A stretch of 64,000 nucleotides of DNA from Croceivirga radicis (GCF_002072105.2 NZ_MTBC01000003.1:124001-188000), one strand, 5' to 3'; counted from the first letter of the stretch, positions 54,502 through 63,797 are shown. Notes: generated by a model not told the origin, from the sequence alone. Translations and numbers: made by a program.

Positions 54502-56169
54502 ATGAAAACAAGTATTAACCCCGTATCTAGATTAGCTTTAGTGGCTTTAATGTGGTTGGCGTTTGCTCCAAACATGGTTAAAGCCCAGGAAACCACGAAC
54601 AACTATAACGTTGTTAGCCCTTTCCATAATCAACTGTTCTTTAATAGGTTCATGATTAACCCTACCTACTCTTTGGTAAGAGAAAACAAATCCTATTTAA
54701 ACGTCCTATTAAGAAATCAGTATGCCGGTTACCAAGATAACAATCAGAACTATTACTTAGGTTTCAGCAATAAACTGGACAAAAACACGGCACTTGGTTT
54801 AGGTATGTACGGGCAATGGTCTGGAGTAATACAAGAATTTGGTTTTAATGCAAATTATGCTACGGGTGTGGCATTAGGTGAAAAAAGCGCTTTAACATTT
54901 GGGGCAAATATAAAATACATGAGCATTGGCTTGGATAAAAATAGAACGGTTGCCAATGAAAACGACCCTCTAATTCTTGAAGCTACAAAACAAAACAAAA
55001 TTGCAATAGAGCCAGGAATTAACCTTTCTGTTGGTGGGTTTGATTTTGGATTGCACATGATAGATATGGTTTCTTACAACCAAACAAGTGATGAGATTGT
55101 TACCAACCTAGGATTAGAGGGTATGAGAAGTACGGTGCAGTACACGCATAAATTTGAAAACAACAGGGGAATATTTGAAGATGGAAGGGTTATGCCCTTA
55201 GTACAAGTAGGTAAAACTACAGAAGGAGAAATGACGTATACTGGATCACTATTATTGGATTTACCAAAATTTGGTTGGCTACAAGGTACTTACGACAAAA
55301 AATATGGATTTAGTTCTGGTATAGGTTTTAACCTAAACAAGAAACTATCCTTAGGGTATGTAATGGGTAAAAACTTTAGCAATACCGGTGAAAATTTAGG
55401 GTGGAATCATGAGTTATCTTTGGCATATAGTTTTAAAGACGATTTAAGAGGAACTGGTATTAATGTAAATATTGCAGAAAGCGGTTCTTCTGAAGATGCA
55501 CGTGTAGACGAAATAGTTAGAAACTATGAAGAGCAATTACACTCTTTAAAAGAACAAATGAGAGAAGAAGCGGTACTAGAGGATACAGATGGCCTAGCGT
55601 ATGAAAACAGATTGGTACTAGACCAATTAATCTTAAGACAAGATTCTATAGAAAAAGCTAGAGACCGTATGTTCGAAAAAAGATTTGAAACTATGGTACG
55701 TCTTATAAGACATGAGGTAAAGCAGATATTAGATAGACCAGAACCAGTTAGAAAAGAAAAGAAACAATACTATGGCTCTAGATTAGCAGAAAACAACACT
55801 AAAAAAGCTATAGAAAAAACAACTAAAAAGCCATTTAAAAGAGATTATGACGACTCGTTTATTCGTCAACACAAAAATGCAGACAACGTTGGTGTAAAGT
55901 CCGGTTACTATGTAATAGCAAATGTTTTCAAAAACAAAACCTACTTAAACAATTTTATGAGCAACCTTAGGGAACAAGGTTTGGATGCCAAGAAATTTTA
56001 CAATAAAGAAAACGGACTATACTATGTATACCTAGCCGATTTTAATAGTAAAGAAGATGCATCCTTGGCCATGACTAGCAACTTAGATGGTTCTTATTCA
56101 GACGATAAATGGGTAATGGAAGTTTACAACAACCCTGTTGCAACAGCAGAAGTAACTTTTACAGAATAA
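54502..56169 (+). CDS. PorP/SprF family type IX secretion membrane protein fused to a SPOR-like domain
   Basis: 555 residues with a signal peptide (to about VKAQ). The N-terminal part (about 35-312) is a PorP/SprF-type outer-membrane barrel (PFHNQLFFNRFMINPTYSL, then QYAGYQDNNQNYYLGFSNKL). A charged coiled coil follows (about 325-410, VRNYEEQLHSLKEQMREEA). The C-terminus (about 465-545, SGYYVIANVFKNKTYLNNFMSNLREQGLDAKKF...YYVYLADFNSKEDA) has the form of a SPOR domain, which binds peptidoglycan. Ordinary PorP/SprF proteins are about 300 residues, so this is a fused, wall-anchored version. It may tether a T9SS or gliding adhesin. No giant adhesin gene is adjacent. Confidence 0.85.
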   Translation: MKTSINPVSRLALVALMWLAFAPNMVKAQETTNNYNVVSPFHNQLFFNRFMINPTYSLVRENKSYLNVLLRNQYAGYQDNNQNYYLGFSNKLDKNTALGLGMYGQWSGVIQEFGFNANYATGVALGEKSALTFGANIKYMSIGLDKNRTVANENDPLILEATKQNKIAIEPGINLSVGGFDFGLHMIDMVSYNQTSDEIVTNLGLEGMRSTVQYTHKFENNRGIFEDGRVMPLVQVGKTTEGEMTYTGSLLLDLPKFGWLQGTYDKKYGFSSGIGFNLNKKLSLGYVMGKNFSNTGENLGWNHELSLAYSFKDDLRGTGINVNIAESGSSEDARVDEIVRNYEEQLHSLKEQMREEAVLEDTDGLAYENRLVLDQLILRQDSIEKARDRMFEKRFETMVRLIRHEVKQILDRPEPVRKEKKQYYGSRLAENNTKKAIEKTTKKPFKRDYDDSFIRQHKNADNVGVKSGYYVIANVFKNKTYLNNFMSNLREQGLDAKKFYNKENGLYYVYLADFNSKEDASLAMTSNLDGSYSDDKWVMEVYNNPVATAEVTFTE

Positions 56170-56226
56170 AAGATGAAATAAGATTGCCAAAACAATATTG
56201 AAAATAAAGACTTGGGGAAGTTTTTT

Positions 56227-56268
56227 GTGGTCTTAAGCAGGTTAGCGTGCTTAAGGCCACTTTTTTTT
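56227..56268 (+). terminator. Terminator after the PorP/SprF gene
   Basis: GTGGTCTTAAGCA pairs with TGCTTAAGGCCAC (one G-T pair) around an 8-nt loop, then eight T. It lies 57 nt past the stop codon. Confidence 0.9.
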
Positions 56269-56640
56269 ACCTGTGAATATCAACCAGTTAAAACCAAATA
56301 CCATAATTTTCTGTGTGTTTTGTCGAAAATTCCTACAAAAAATTATTAGGTTTTAAAAAAAATTATAAATTGCAGTATATTAATTTAAATCCCCGAGTCT
56401 ATGATTACCTACTTTTACACTTACCAAAAATTCTGGCAGTAATTTTATTTTTTAATAGCTAACGCTCCTTTTGTAAAATCGGATGTCGCAATTTTGATTT
56501 CTATCAAAAGCGTTTACCTATTACTGTACTTTAGGCATCAAACCACTGACTGGTGGCCTACGGAAATTTTATTCTGAAATTCTAACCTAATTGAATTTTA
56601 GAAGCTAAGATTGCTTTTTACAACCCCAAATCTTTTATTT
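56269..56640. other. Intergenic region upstream of the response-regulator gene
   Basis: 372 nt with no ORF I would support. One perfect inverted repeat, TTTTGAT-TTCT-ATCAAAA (56492-56509), and a weaker ACCA-CTGAC-TGGT (56542-56554) are present. No clear TAnnTTTG box is visible. It must carry the promoter of the response regulator. Confidence 0.5.
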
Positions 56641-57285
56641 ATGAACGCTAACACTTCAAGAGTTATTGTCATAGACAATGACCCCATTTCCAAAAACAAG
56701 TTTGAAACTTACTTTTCACATTTAGGTAATTATGACCTAATAGGTGTATTTGACTCTTTTAACGAGGTCTTGGACCAGTATAAAAAACTTAATCCAGATA
56801 TTATAATTTCAGAAGTTAACCTTAAAGGAATCAACGGTTTAGAAGGCATTACTATGTTAAGACATAAAAAATATACTCCTAAATGTATTATGATTAGTGA
56901 GGTTAATGAGCTAGACCTAATTAAGAAAGCGTTTAAGGCTGGTGTTAACGGTTTTTTAACTAAACCTTTAACATTAGACCGATTATTAAATGCGCTGGAA
57001 TCTGTTAAACAAGAAGGTACCGCTCTTAGTTATGATGTAGCCAAAAAGGTAGTAACGGTTTTTCAGAAAAAACAATTTGAGTTTTTATCAAAAAGAGAAA
57101 ACCAAATTGCAGATTTATTGATGCAAGGGCATACCTACAAGACTATTGCACAGCAATTATTTGTAACACCAAGCACGGTAAACTTTCACATACAGAATAT
57201 ATATTTAAAGTTAAATGTGAATTCTAAATGGGAAGCTTTAGAAAAATTGAGAGAAATGGAAATGGCAGAGCTAAAGTCTGCTTAA
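56641..57285 (+). CDS. Atypical LuxR-type response regulator (Glu at the phospho-acceptor site)
   Basis: 214 residues from ATG 56641; an in-frame TTG 30 nt upstream is less likely. The receiver domain is about 1-125 and the LuxR/GerE helix-turn-helix about 145-205 (LSKRENQIADLLMQGHTYKTIAQQLFVTPSTVNFHIQNIYLKL). In the receiver the usual phospho-accepting Asp is Glu58 (PDIIISEVNLKG), and the acidic pair is D12-N13. Ser86 and Lys108 (GFLTKPL) are kept. A Glu here often mimics the phosphorylated state, so the protein may be constitutively active or sense something else. It is an orphan with no histidine kinase nearby, downstream of the PD40-PorP/SprF pair. Confidence 0.88.
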   Translation: MNANTSRVIVIDNDPISKNKFETYFSHLGNYDLIGVFDSFNEVLDQYKKLNPDIIISEVNLKGINGLEGITMLRHKKYTPKCIMISEVNELDLIKKAFKAGVNGFLTKPLTLDRLLNALESVKQEGTALSYDVAKKVVTVFQKKQFEFLSKRENQIADLLMQGHTYKTIAQQLFVTPSTVNFHIQNIYLKLNVNSKWEALEKLREMEMAELKSA

Positions 57286-57335
57286 GCTTTTAGTTACCTA
57301 AGGTATTTCGTCTATTTTCTATACAGAATACCAGA

Positions 57336-57397
57336 TTTAAGGTTATATTGTTATACTAAAAACCGTTATTCGGTAGTTGTAACAGTATAACCTTAAA
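57336..57397. repeat. Long inverted repeat immediately before a start codon
   Basis: TTTAAGGTTATA (57336-57347) is the perfect reverse complement of TATAACCTTAAA (57386-57397). Inside it, TGTTA/TAACA, ACT/AGT and ACCG/CGGT also pair, closing on a TTATT loop. The 62-nt element can fold almost completely and ends 8 nt before the ATG of the Bax-inhibitor-1 gene. It has no T-run and so does not look like a terminator. Confidence 0.75.
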
Positions 57398-57405
57398 TAT
57401 TTAAA

Positions 57406-58113
57406 ATGGAAAACCAACCCAACCCTGTTCAGCCCTTTGTTGGACAATTAGAAGACCAAGCGAGAGTTGCCTTTTACAAGAAAACCTATGCGCATTTAGC
57501 TGGTGCCGTATTACTTTTTATTCTAGTAGAAACCTTATTCTTTCAACTAGACGGAATATTAAATTTAGCATTATCCTTAACTGGAGGAATTAGTTGGCTA
57601 CTGTTATTAGGTGGTTTCATGTTGGTAACCAATTATGCAGAGAAACTAGCATTACGTAGTAACGATAAGAAAATGCATTATGCAGGACTGGTTCTTTACG
57701 TGGTTGCGGAAGCTTTTATATTTATTCCTTTGATATTTATGGCCATGTACATGGCCCAAGACGGCGGTTTTGAAATATTAAACCAAGCAGCTATTCTAAC
57801 TTTAGCTCTCTTTTCTGGCTTAACTGCCGTAGTTTTTATCACTAAAAAAGATTTTTCTTTTCTACGCTCTATACTCACAATTGGCTTTTTTATTGCTTTG
57901 GGGCTTATTATTGCCGGAGCCTTATTCGGTTTTAATCTTGGGCTTTGGTTTAGTGTAGGAATGGTAGTATTGGCTTCTGGTTCAATTTTGTATCAAACGT
58001 CCAATATGATTCATAAATATAATGAGGAACAATATGTAGCCGCATCTTTAGGCTTGTTTGCTTCTTTAATGCTTTTATTCTGGTATATACTTAGTATTCT
58101 TTCTAGAGATTAA
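57406..58113 (+). CDS. Bax inhibitor-1/YccA family membrane protein
   Basis: A 235-residue protein with seven predicted helices. FYKKTYAHLAGAVLLFILVETLFF opens the transmembrane part, as in YccA/YbhL relatives. ILTLALFSGLTAVVFITKKDFSFLRSIL and SILYQTSNMIHKYNEEQYVAASLGLFASLMLLFWYILSIL are typical of the C-terminal region with its conserved Asn/Asp-type site. Bacterial members modulate FtsH proteolysis or ion leak. It is preceded by a large hairpin and followed by a bidirectional terminator shared with dnaK. Confidence 0.9.
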   Translation: MENQPNPVQPFVGQLEDQARVAFYKKTYAHLAGAVLLFILVETLFFQLDGILNLALSLTGGISWLLLLGGFMLVTNYAEKLALRSNDKKMHYAGLVLYVVAEAFIFIPLIFMAMYMAQDGGFEILNQAAILTLALFSGLTAVVFITKKDFSFLRSILTIGFFIALGLIIAGALFGFNLGLWFSVGMVVLASGSILYQTSNMIHKYNEEQYVAASLGLFASLMLLFWYILSILSRD

Positions 58114-58130
58114 AATTTATATACTTAAAT

Positions 58131-58162
58131 AAAAAAACCCTGATGAATCATCAGGGTTTTTT
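58131..58162. terminator. Bidirectional terminator between the Bax-inhibitor gene and dnaK
   Basis: Stem CCCTGAT/ATCAGGG with loop GAATC, flanked by seven A and six T, so it can act in both directions. Confidence 0.92.
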
Positions 58163-58183
58163 AGTATCATATACGTTAGAAGC

Positions 58184-60103
58184 TTATTTTACTTCTTCAA
58201 AATCTACATCTTCAACGTTATCGCCTTCAGATGCTCCATCGTTAGAACCTGTAGCTCCACCAGCACTTGCAGTTGAATCACCACCAGCTTGTGCAGCCTC
58301 AGCTTGCGCTTTGTACATTTCTTCAGATGCTACCTTCCAAGCTTCGTTAATTTTCTCTAATGCTGGAGAAATTACTGCAAGGTCTTTAGTTTCATAAGCT
58401 TTCTTTAGCTCCTCTAAAGCTTCCTCTATCGGTTTTTTCTTATCATCAGAAAGTTTATCTCCAAACTCGCTCAATTGCTTTTCGGTTTGGAAAATCATAC
58501 CATCAGCTTCATTTAACTTATCTGCTGTTTCTTTGGCTTTTTTGTCTGCCTCTGCATTAGCTTCTGCTTCTGCTTTCATCTTTTGAATTTCCTCTTCGGT
58601 TAATCCAGAAGACGCTTCAATTCTAATGTCTTGAGACTTACCTGTTGCCTTGTCTGTTGCAGATACTTTGATAATACCGTTGGCATCTATATCAAAAGTA
58701 ACTTCAATTTGAGGTGTACCTCTTGGTGCAGGTGGAATACCATCTAGGTGAAATCTACCGATGGTCTTGTTATCCGCAGCCATAGGTCTTTCTCCTTGTA
58801 ACACATGTATTTCTACAGAAGGCTGGTTATCTGCAGCCGTAGAGAATACTTGGGACTTCTTTGTTGGGATTGTTGTATTGGCTTCAATCAATTTAGTAGC
58901 TACACCTCCCATGGTTTCAATACCTAAAGAAAGTGGCGTTACATCTAATAACAATACATCCTTAACATCTCCTGTTAATACACCACCTTGAATTGCGGCA
59001 CCTACAGCAACTACCTCATCTGGGTTAACCCCTTTGCTTGGTTTTTTTCCAAAGAATTTCTCTACAGCTTCTTGTACCGCAGGGATTCTAGTAGAACCAC
59101 CAACCAAGATAATTTCGTCAATATCACTCTTAGATAGGCCCGCAGATTTCAATGCAGACTCACATGGAGCAATTGTTCGCTTTACCAAGTCGTCTATTAA
59201 TTGTTCAAACTTAGCTCTACTCAACGTTCTAACCAAGTGTTTAGGACCAGAAGCCGTTGCTGTTACATAAGGTAAGTTAATCTCTGTCTGTGCAGAAGAA
59301 GATAACTCAATCTTAGCTTTTTCAGCAGCTTCGCGTAGTCTTTGTAATGCCATTGCATCTTCGCGCAAATCCATGCCTTCATCAGCCTTGAACTCTTCTG
59401 CCAACCAGTCAATTATTTTCTGGTCAACATCATCACCGCCTAAGTGTGTATCACCATCTGTGGCCAATACTTCAAAAACGCCATCTCCTAATTCTAGGAT
59501 AGAAACATCATGCGTACCACCACCAAAGTCAAAAACTACAATTTTTTGGTCCGAATCTTTTTTATCCAAACCATAAGCTAAAGAAGCAGCCGTAGGCTCA
59601 TTAATAATACGCTCTACTTTAAGACCCGCAATCTCACCAGCTTCTTTTGTAGCTTGTCTTTGAGAATCGTTAAAGTAAGCTGGTACGGTAATTACCGCTC
59701 TGGTTACATCTTGCCCCAAATAATCTTCTGCTGTTTTCTTCATTTTTTGAAGAATCATAGCAGACAATTCTTGTGGTGTATACAAACGCCCATCTATATC
59801 TACACGTGGCGTATCATTATCTCCTTTTACTACATTATAAGGAACTCTATTGGCCTCTTTTTGGCTTTCAGAAAATTTGTTCCCCATAAAACGTTTTATG
59901 GAATAGATTGTTTTATTTGGGTTGGTTACAGCTTGTCTTTTTGCCGGGTCTCCTACCTTTATCTCACCACCATCCACAAATGCGATTACGGAAGGGGTAG
60001 TTCTTTTACCTTCTGCATTGGGTATTACAACAGGCTCGTTACCTTCCATTACAGATACACAAGAGTTGGTAGTACCCAAATCAATACCGATTATTTTACT
60101 CAT
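58184..60103 (-). CDS. dnaK: Chaperone DnaK (Hsp70)
   Basis: 639 residues, the normal length. Nucleotide-binding motifs are [18 protein letters not shown] at the N-terminus, [18 protein letters not shown] and [16 protein letters not shown]. The substrate-binding domain follows the linker [19 protein letters not shown], and the C-terminal tail is Gly/Ser/Ala-rich and ends in EDVDFEEVK. It is monocistronic in this window, with no dnaJ or grpE beside it. The upstream region lacks a TAnnTTTG box and instead has a sigma-54-like sequence. Confidence 0.98.
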   Translation of the reverse strand: MSKIIGIDLGTTNSCVSVMEGNEPVVIPNAEGKRTTPSVIAFVDGGEIKVGDPAKRQAVTNPNKTIYSIKRFMGNKFSESQKEANRVPYNVVKGDNDTPRVDIDGRLYTPQELSAMILQKMKKTAEDYLGQDVTRAVITVPAYFNDSQRQATKEAGEIAGLKVERIINEPTAASLAYGLDKKDSDQKIVVFDFGGGTHDVSILELGDGVFEVLATDGDTHLGGDDVDQKIIDWLAEEFKADEGMDLREDAMALQRLREAAEKAKIELSSSAQTEINLPYVTATASGPKHLVRTLSRAKFEQLIDDLVKRTIAPCESALKSAGLSKSDIDEIILVGGSTRIPAVQEAVEKFFGKKPSKGVNPDEVVAVGAAIQGGVLTGDVKDVLLLDVTPLSLGIETMGGVATKLIEANTTIPTKKSQVFSTAADNQPSVEIHVLQGERPMAADNKTIGRFHLDGIPPAPRGTPQIEVTFDIDANGIIKVSATDKATGKSQDIRIEASSGLTEEEIQKMKAEAEANAEADKKAKETADKLNEADGMIFQTEKQLSEFGDKLSDDKKKPIEEALEELKKAYETKDLAVISPALEKINEAWKVASEEMYKAQAEAAQAGGDSTASAGGATGSNDGASEGDNVEDVDFEEVK

Positions 60104-60148
60104 GCTAAATATTTAAATTTTTTACTATTCATTTTACATCCCAACTAT

Positions 60149-60190
60149 GTCAATGTTCGTGCCATGTAACTTTACTATGACAAGCTGTCA
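60149..60190 (-). promoter_or_regulatory. Sigma-54-like promoter and palindrome upstream of dnaK
   Basis: On the minus strand, TGGCACGAACATTGAC (60164 to 60149) matches the sigma-54 -24 box TGGCACG, then 4 nt, then TTGA in place of TTGC/TTGT. Just upstream is the 13-bp palindrome TGACA-GCT-TGTCA (60178-60190). The implied start site is about 35 nt before the dnaK ATG. The palindrome is only 13 bp from the -24 box, nearer than usual enhancer sites. Confidence 0.55.
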
Positions 60191-60308
60191 GTTTTCTTCA
60201 AGAACCTTATAGTAAGACCCCACTACTTAGTAAAATACAATTTGTCATATTCTAAAATTTCATTGCTTTTTTAAACATATTCCATAATACAATGGTACTT
60301 ATTTACAT

Positions 60309-60316
60309 TATATTTG
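60309..60316 (+). promoter_or_regulatory. Candidate -7 box of sdaA
   Basis: TATATTTG fully matches TAnnTTTG, 18 nt before the ATG at 60335. No clear TTG lies at the -33 position. Confidence 0.4.
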
Positions 60317-60334
60317 ATTAATCAATAATTAGGT

Positions 60335-61759
60335 ATGGAGTGCATTAGTGTTTTTGATATGCTAAAAATTGGTGTAGGACCCTCTAGTTCCCACACCCTA
60401 GGACCATGGCGTGCGGCCGAAAGTTTTATTTCATACCTTCAGCATGCGGGACTTTTACCTAAGGTTAGTCAGGTTTCTGTATTGTTATATGGATCCCTTT
60501 CGTTGACGGGAATTGGACATGCAACCGATAAGGCAGTAGTTCTAGGATTGTTGGGCGAAGACCCGGTAACTATGGATTGTGATACCATTGAACCTAAAAT
60601 AACAGCAATTAAAGCGTCTAAACGTATAAAATTAGCTGGTCAATTTACCATAGGCTTTGATTATGAAAAGGATATTAGCTTTTTAAAAGAATTTTTACCC
60701 TTTCATGCCAACGCTTTACGCTTTATAGCATACCTAGAAAACGGAAATAAAGAACAACAAACCTATTATTCTATAGGTGGTGGTTTTATTGTACAAGAAC
60801 TACTAGAGAATGCTAAAGAGAATAAAATAATTTTTAAACAATTCCCCTACCCCATTTCTAATGCTACCCAATTAATTGAATTTTGCCATACAGAAAACAA
60901 AAGTATTCCCGAGTTGGTATTAGAGAACGAACGTTCTTTAAGGTCCGATGAAGAAATAGACCTAGAATTAAACAGGGTTTGGAATACTATGTTGGAATGC
61001 ATGTATACGGGCTGCCATACCCAGGGTACATTACCTGGTGGTTTACAAGTAAAACGTAGAGCTGCGGAAATACATGATAAGTTAATTGGTTCAAAACCAT
61101 ATAACAACCCTACCGAATGGATTTACAGTATTAGGGATACTGAAGTTAGATTTAGGCAAATTATAAAATGGGTAAGTTGTTTTGCTCTATCCGTTAATGA
61201 GGTAAATGCTTCTTTAGGCCGAGTAGTTACGGCTCCTACCAACGGTAGCGCAGGGGTTATTCCTGCGGTATTAATGTACTACTTGGTAATAGAAAATCAT
61301 GATGGAAATTTTGATGATATCAAAACCTTTTTATTGGTAGCGGGCGAAATTGGTAGCATCTTTAAAAAAGGAGCCACCATTTCTGCTGCAATGGGCGGGT
61401 GCCAAGCAGAAATAGGCGTATCTTCTGCTATGGCAGCAGCTGGTTTAACCCAGCTAATGGGTGGTACGCCAGAGCAAGTGCTTATGGCAGCGGAAATTGC
61501 CATGGAGCATCATTTAGGACTTACTTGTGATCCCATTGGCGGCCTAGTACAGGTTCCTTGTATAGAACGTAATGCCATGGGGGCCATAAAGGCTATTAAC
61601 GCATCTGAATTAGCCCTTGACAGTGACCCTGCATTTGCAAAAGTACCTTTAGACAAGGTTGTGCAAACCATGTGGGAGACAGCTAAAGATATGAGTAGTA
61701 AGTACAAAGAAACATCTGAAGGTGGTTTGGCGGTAGGCGTTAATTTGAGTGATTGTTAA
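60335..61759 (+). CDS. sdaA: L-serine ammonia-lyase (iron-sulfur type)
   Basis: A 474-residue single-chain serine dehydratase that converts serine to pyruvate and ammonia. The N-terminal beta domain begins [24 protein letters not shown], the family signature. The catalytic alpha domain has [18 protein letters not shown] and the cluster-Cys segments [19 protein letters not shown] and [21 protein letters not shown]. It ends 2 nt before the stop of the convergent GH29 gene. Confidence 0.97.
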   Translation: MECISVFDMLKIGVGPSSSHTLGPWRAAESFISYLQHAGLLPKVSQVSVLLYGSLSLTGIGHATDKAVVLGLLGEDPVTMDCDTIEPKITAIKASKRIKLAGQFTIGFDYEKDISFLKEFLPFHANALRFIAYLENGNKEQQTYYSIGGGFIVQELLENAKENKIIFKQFPYPISNATQLIEFCHTENKSIPELVLENERSLRSDEEIDLELNRVWNTMLECMYTGCHTQGTLPGGLQVKRRAAEIHDKLIGSKPYNNPTEWIYSIRDTEVRFRQIIKWVSCFALSVNEVNASLGRVVTAPTNGSAGVIPAVLMYYLVIENHDGNFDDIKTFLLVAGEIGSIFKKGATISAAMGGCQAEIGVSSAMAAAGLTQLMGGTPEQVLMAAEIAMEHHLGLTCDPIGGLVQVPCIERNAMGAIKAINASELALDSDPAFAKVPLDKVVQTMWETAKDMSSKYKETSEGGLAVGVNLSDC

Positions 61760-61761
61760 AC

Positions 61762-63252
61762 TTAATCTTTAAGGCTAATTTTAAAAATAACCGCTAAATT
61801 ATTCTTGGTTGTTTTTGGCGCAGTAAAAGACAACCCTTTCTTAGAATGTTTATATTTTATCTTATCGGTACTACCCAACATTTCTATTTGTTGAATTTTA
61901 TAGTTCTCACCTGGATGGTCCTTAGAAAAAGACTTTAAATTAATTCTAGCATTTTCTCCTGGCCAACCCATTAGTATTGCATAAAGTGTATTGCCATCTT
62001 TGCTTTGGGTAAAACGTATATTTTTGTAGGTATATGGTGATAAATTTGCTCGTCCTTTCATTTCCGTGTCTGGCCCTTCACCAAAAACTTCCCACGGTCT
62101 AGTTTCATAAATACCCTCTCCGTTTATTGCAAACCAATCCCCTATATCGCTTAAAATTGAAATAGTTTCCTCATCAAGGGTACCGTCTGCTTTGGGCGGT
62201 ACATTAAGCAAAAGGTTACCATTTTTAGACACAATATCTATTAGCTTATCTATCACCGCATTTGCATCTTTGTAGTCTGCGGTTTTGTTATACCCCCAAG
62301 GGCCTATAGAATCATCTGTTTGCCACGGATCCTTTCTAATTGTTTTACTCTTGCCACGTTCAATATCCAAGGTAGCTATTCCTTCAAAATAAGGTGCTCT
62401 ATTTACCCCTTTGTCACCTTTGTGCGTTATTATACCCTCAGGGTTTCTATTGTAAAACCAAGCAAAAAATTCGAACCCAGTTTTACCGTTATCCTCACCG
62501 GCAAATGGTACCGCAGAATCTAGATAAATGAAATCTGGGCTGTAATTTTCAGTTAGGTCCTTCATTCTAAGCAACCAATAATTTCGCCACATTAAAGGTG
62601 GGTTTTCTGTATCTGCTCTGTTATCATCACCGTAGGGTATGTGATATAAATCTTGAAATTCCGGTTTATTTCCATCATAAGGAATGTCTTTGTAAGGCCC
62701 TATGGTATCACTCCTATGACTAGTTTGCATCCATGAAATAGACCTGGCCATATGGGTTGTTACACCAAAACGCAAACCATACTTGTTTGCAGCTTTTCGC
62801 ATCATCCCCAATAAATCTTTTTTGGGCCCCATATTAACTGCGTTGTAGGGCGTATATTTTGAATTCCATAATTCAAAACCATCATGATGAACCGCACAGG
62901 GTGTAAAATATTTGGCGCCAGCCGCTTTAAACAATTCCAACCAAGCATCAGGGTCAAATTTTTCGGCTTTCCACATGGGGATAAAATCTTTATAACCAAA
63001 TTCGCTTGGATGACCATAATTCTCTAGATGGTAATTATAAACCTCATGTCCTTCCATATACATCTCCCTGGCATACCATTCCCCATATTCCGGCACAGAA
63101 TAAACTCCCCAATGAACATATATGCCAAACTTGGCATCGCTAAACCATTCCGGACATTCATACTGTTGTAATGAAGTAAGATTAGGCGTATACTTTTGTG
63201 ATTGAAGTTGCCAAACCGATAACCAGAGTACTAAACACAAAAACCGCTTCAT
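61762..63252 (-). CDS. Alpha-L-fucosidase (GH29)
   Basis: A 496-residue secreted enzyme with signal peptide MKRFLCLVLWLSVWQLQSQ. The TIM barrel begins WFSDAKFGIYVHWGVYSVPEYGEWY, the GH29 hallmark, followed by FTPCAVHHDGFELWNSKYT. The nucleophile Asp is in SPDFIYLDSAVPF, and NLLLNVPPKADGTLDEETI is the usual end of the catalytic part. A C-terminal beta-sandwich follows (LYAILMGWPGENARINLKSF). It releases fucose from fucosylated glycans with retention. It is the second fucosidase in this window after the GH95 gene, on the opposite strand and 24 kb away, with no SusCD or sulfatase alongside. Confidence 0.94.
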   Translation of the reverse strand: MKRFLCLVLWLSVWQLQSQKYTPNLTSLQQYECPEWFSDAKFGIYVHWGVYSVPEYGEWYAREMYMEGHEVYNYHLENYGHPSEFGYKDFIPMWKAEKFDPDAWLELFKAAGAKYFTPCAVHHDGFELWNSKYTPYNAVNMGPKKDLLGMMRKAANKYGLRFGVTTHMARSISWMQTSHRSDTIGPYKDIPYDGNKPEFQDLYHIPYGDDNRADTENPPLMWRNYWLLRMKDLTENYSPDFIYLDSAVPFAGEDNGKTGFEFFAWFYNRNPEGIITHKGDKGVNRAPYFEGIATLDIERGKSKTIRKDPWQTDDSIGPWGYNKTADYKDANAVIDKLIDIVSKNGNLLLNVPPKADGTLDEETISILSDIGDWFAINGEGIYETRPWEVFGEGPDTEMKGRANLSPYTYKNIRFTQSKDGNTLYAILMGWPGENARINLKSFSKDHPGENYKIQQIEMLGSTDKIKYKHSKKGLSFTAPKTTKNNLAVIFKISLKD

Positions 63253-63338
63253 TATATACTTACTTTAAAGGTGTTTTCAAGAATAAAGTAGAAATATGAA
63301 GTATCCATCCTTGACTATCCTGCTGAGTATCTGTCTGC

Positions 63339-63797
63339 TTACTCGCAACCTTCTTTACCTCTGGTATCAATTAAATAAACAATTTTCCAATGACCATTAA
63401 AATTTATAAGCTGAAAAGCGTTTACACCACAATGAGAAAGTGAGCCATTTAACCAAAACTCATAACCTACCCATGCATTGGCCATTGTTCGGTCCACATT
63501 AATATCCCAAGAAATCAGTTTTTCGTTAAAATTTACGGTTTTTGGTATCGCAACAATGTTCTTGTACAAAGCACTTATTTCATCCGTTTTAAAAACGGTT
63601 TGGCCGTCTTTATTTTGAGCGGTGGTCTGTAAAACCACTTGGTTATACACAACCTCTTTCATAACTAATGAATCTTGAGCGTGAAATCCCTCAAAAAAGC
63701 GTTCAACGGTTTTCTTTACCGCAGTTTTAGCATCATCTTGGGCAAATGAATTTATAGACGATAAGGAAATTACAAATAGGAATAGGCATTTTCTCAT
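63339..63797 (-). CDS. Exported NTF2-like/SnoaL (DUF4440-type) protein
   Basis: 152 residues from ATG 63797, which begins the signal peptide MRKCLFLFVISLSSINSFAQ; a longer in-frame start adds a hydrophobic Ile-rich stretch and is less likely. The mature part (AVKKTVERFFEGFHAQDSLVMKEVVYNQVVLQTT, then WVGYEFWLNGSLSHCGVNAFQLINFNGHWKIVYLIDTR) has the helix-helix-sheet pattern of NTF2-like periplasmic proteins. No catalytic role can be read. It lies upstream of the GH29 gene on the same strand, 86 nt apart, so the two may be co-transcribed. Confidence 0.85.
   Translation of the reverse strand: MRKCLFLFVISLSSINSFAQDDAKTAVKKTVERFFEGFHAQDSLVMKEVVYNQVVLQTTAQNKDGQTVFKTDEISALYKNIVAIPKTVNFNEKLISWDINVDRTMANAWVGYEFWLNGSLSHCGVNAFQLINFNGHWKIVYLIDTRGKEGCE

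Noticed and set aside
53060-56450. Shared TTACCAAAAATT in the two long intergenic regions (near 53066 and 56422)
   Set aside because: A 12-nt AT-rich match without extended similarity; not convincing as a common regulatory site.
58761-60169. Several plus-strand open frames opposite dnaK
   Set aside because: They are shadows of the highly conserved dnaK coding strand.
60104-60334. CIRCE element for HrcA control of dnaK
   Set aside because: The palindrome present is TGACA-3-TGTCA; the TTAGCACTC-N9-GAGTGCTAA sequence is absent.
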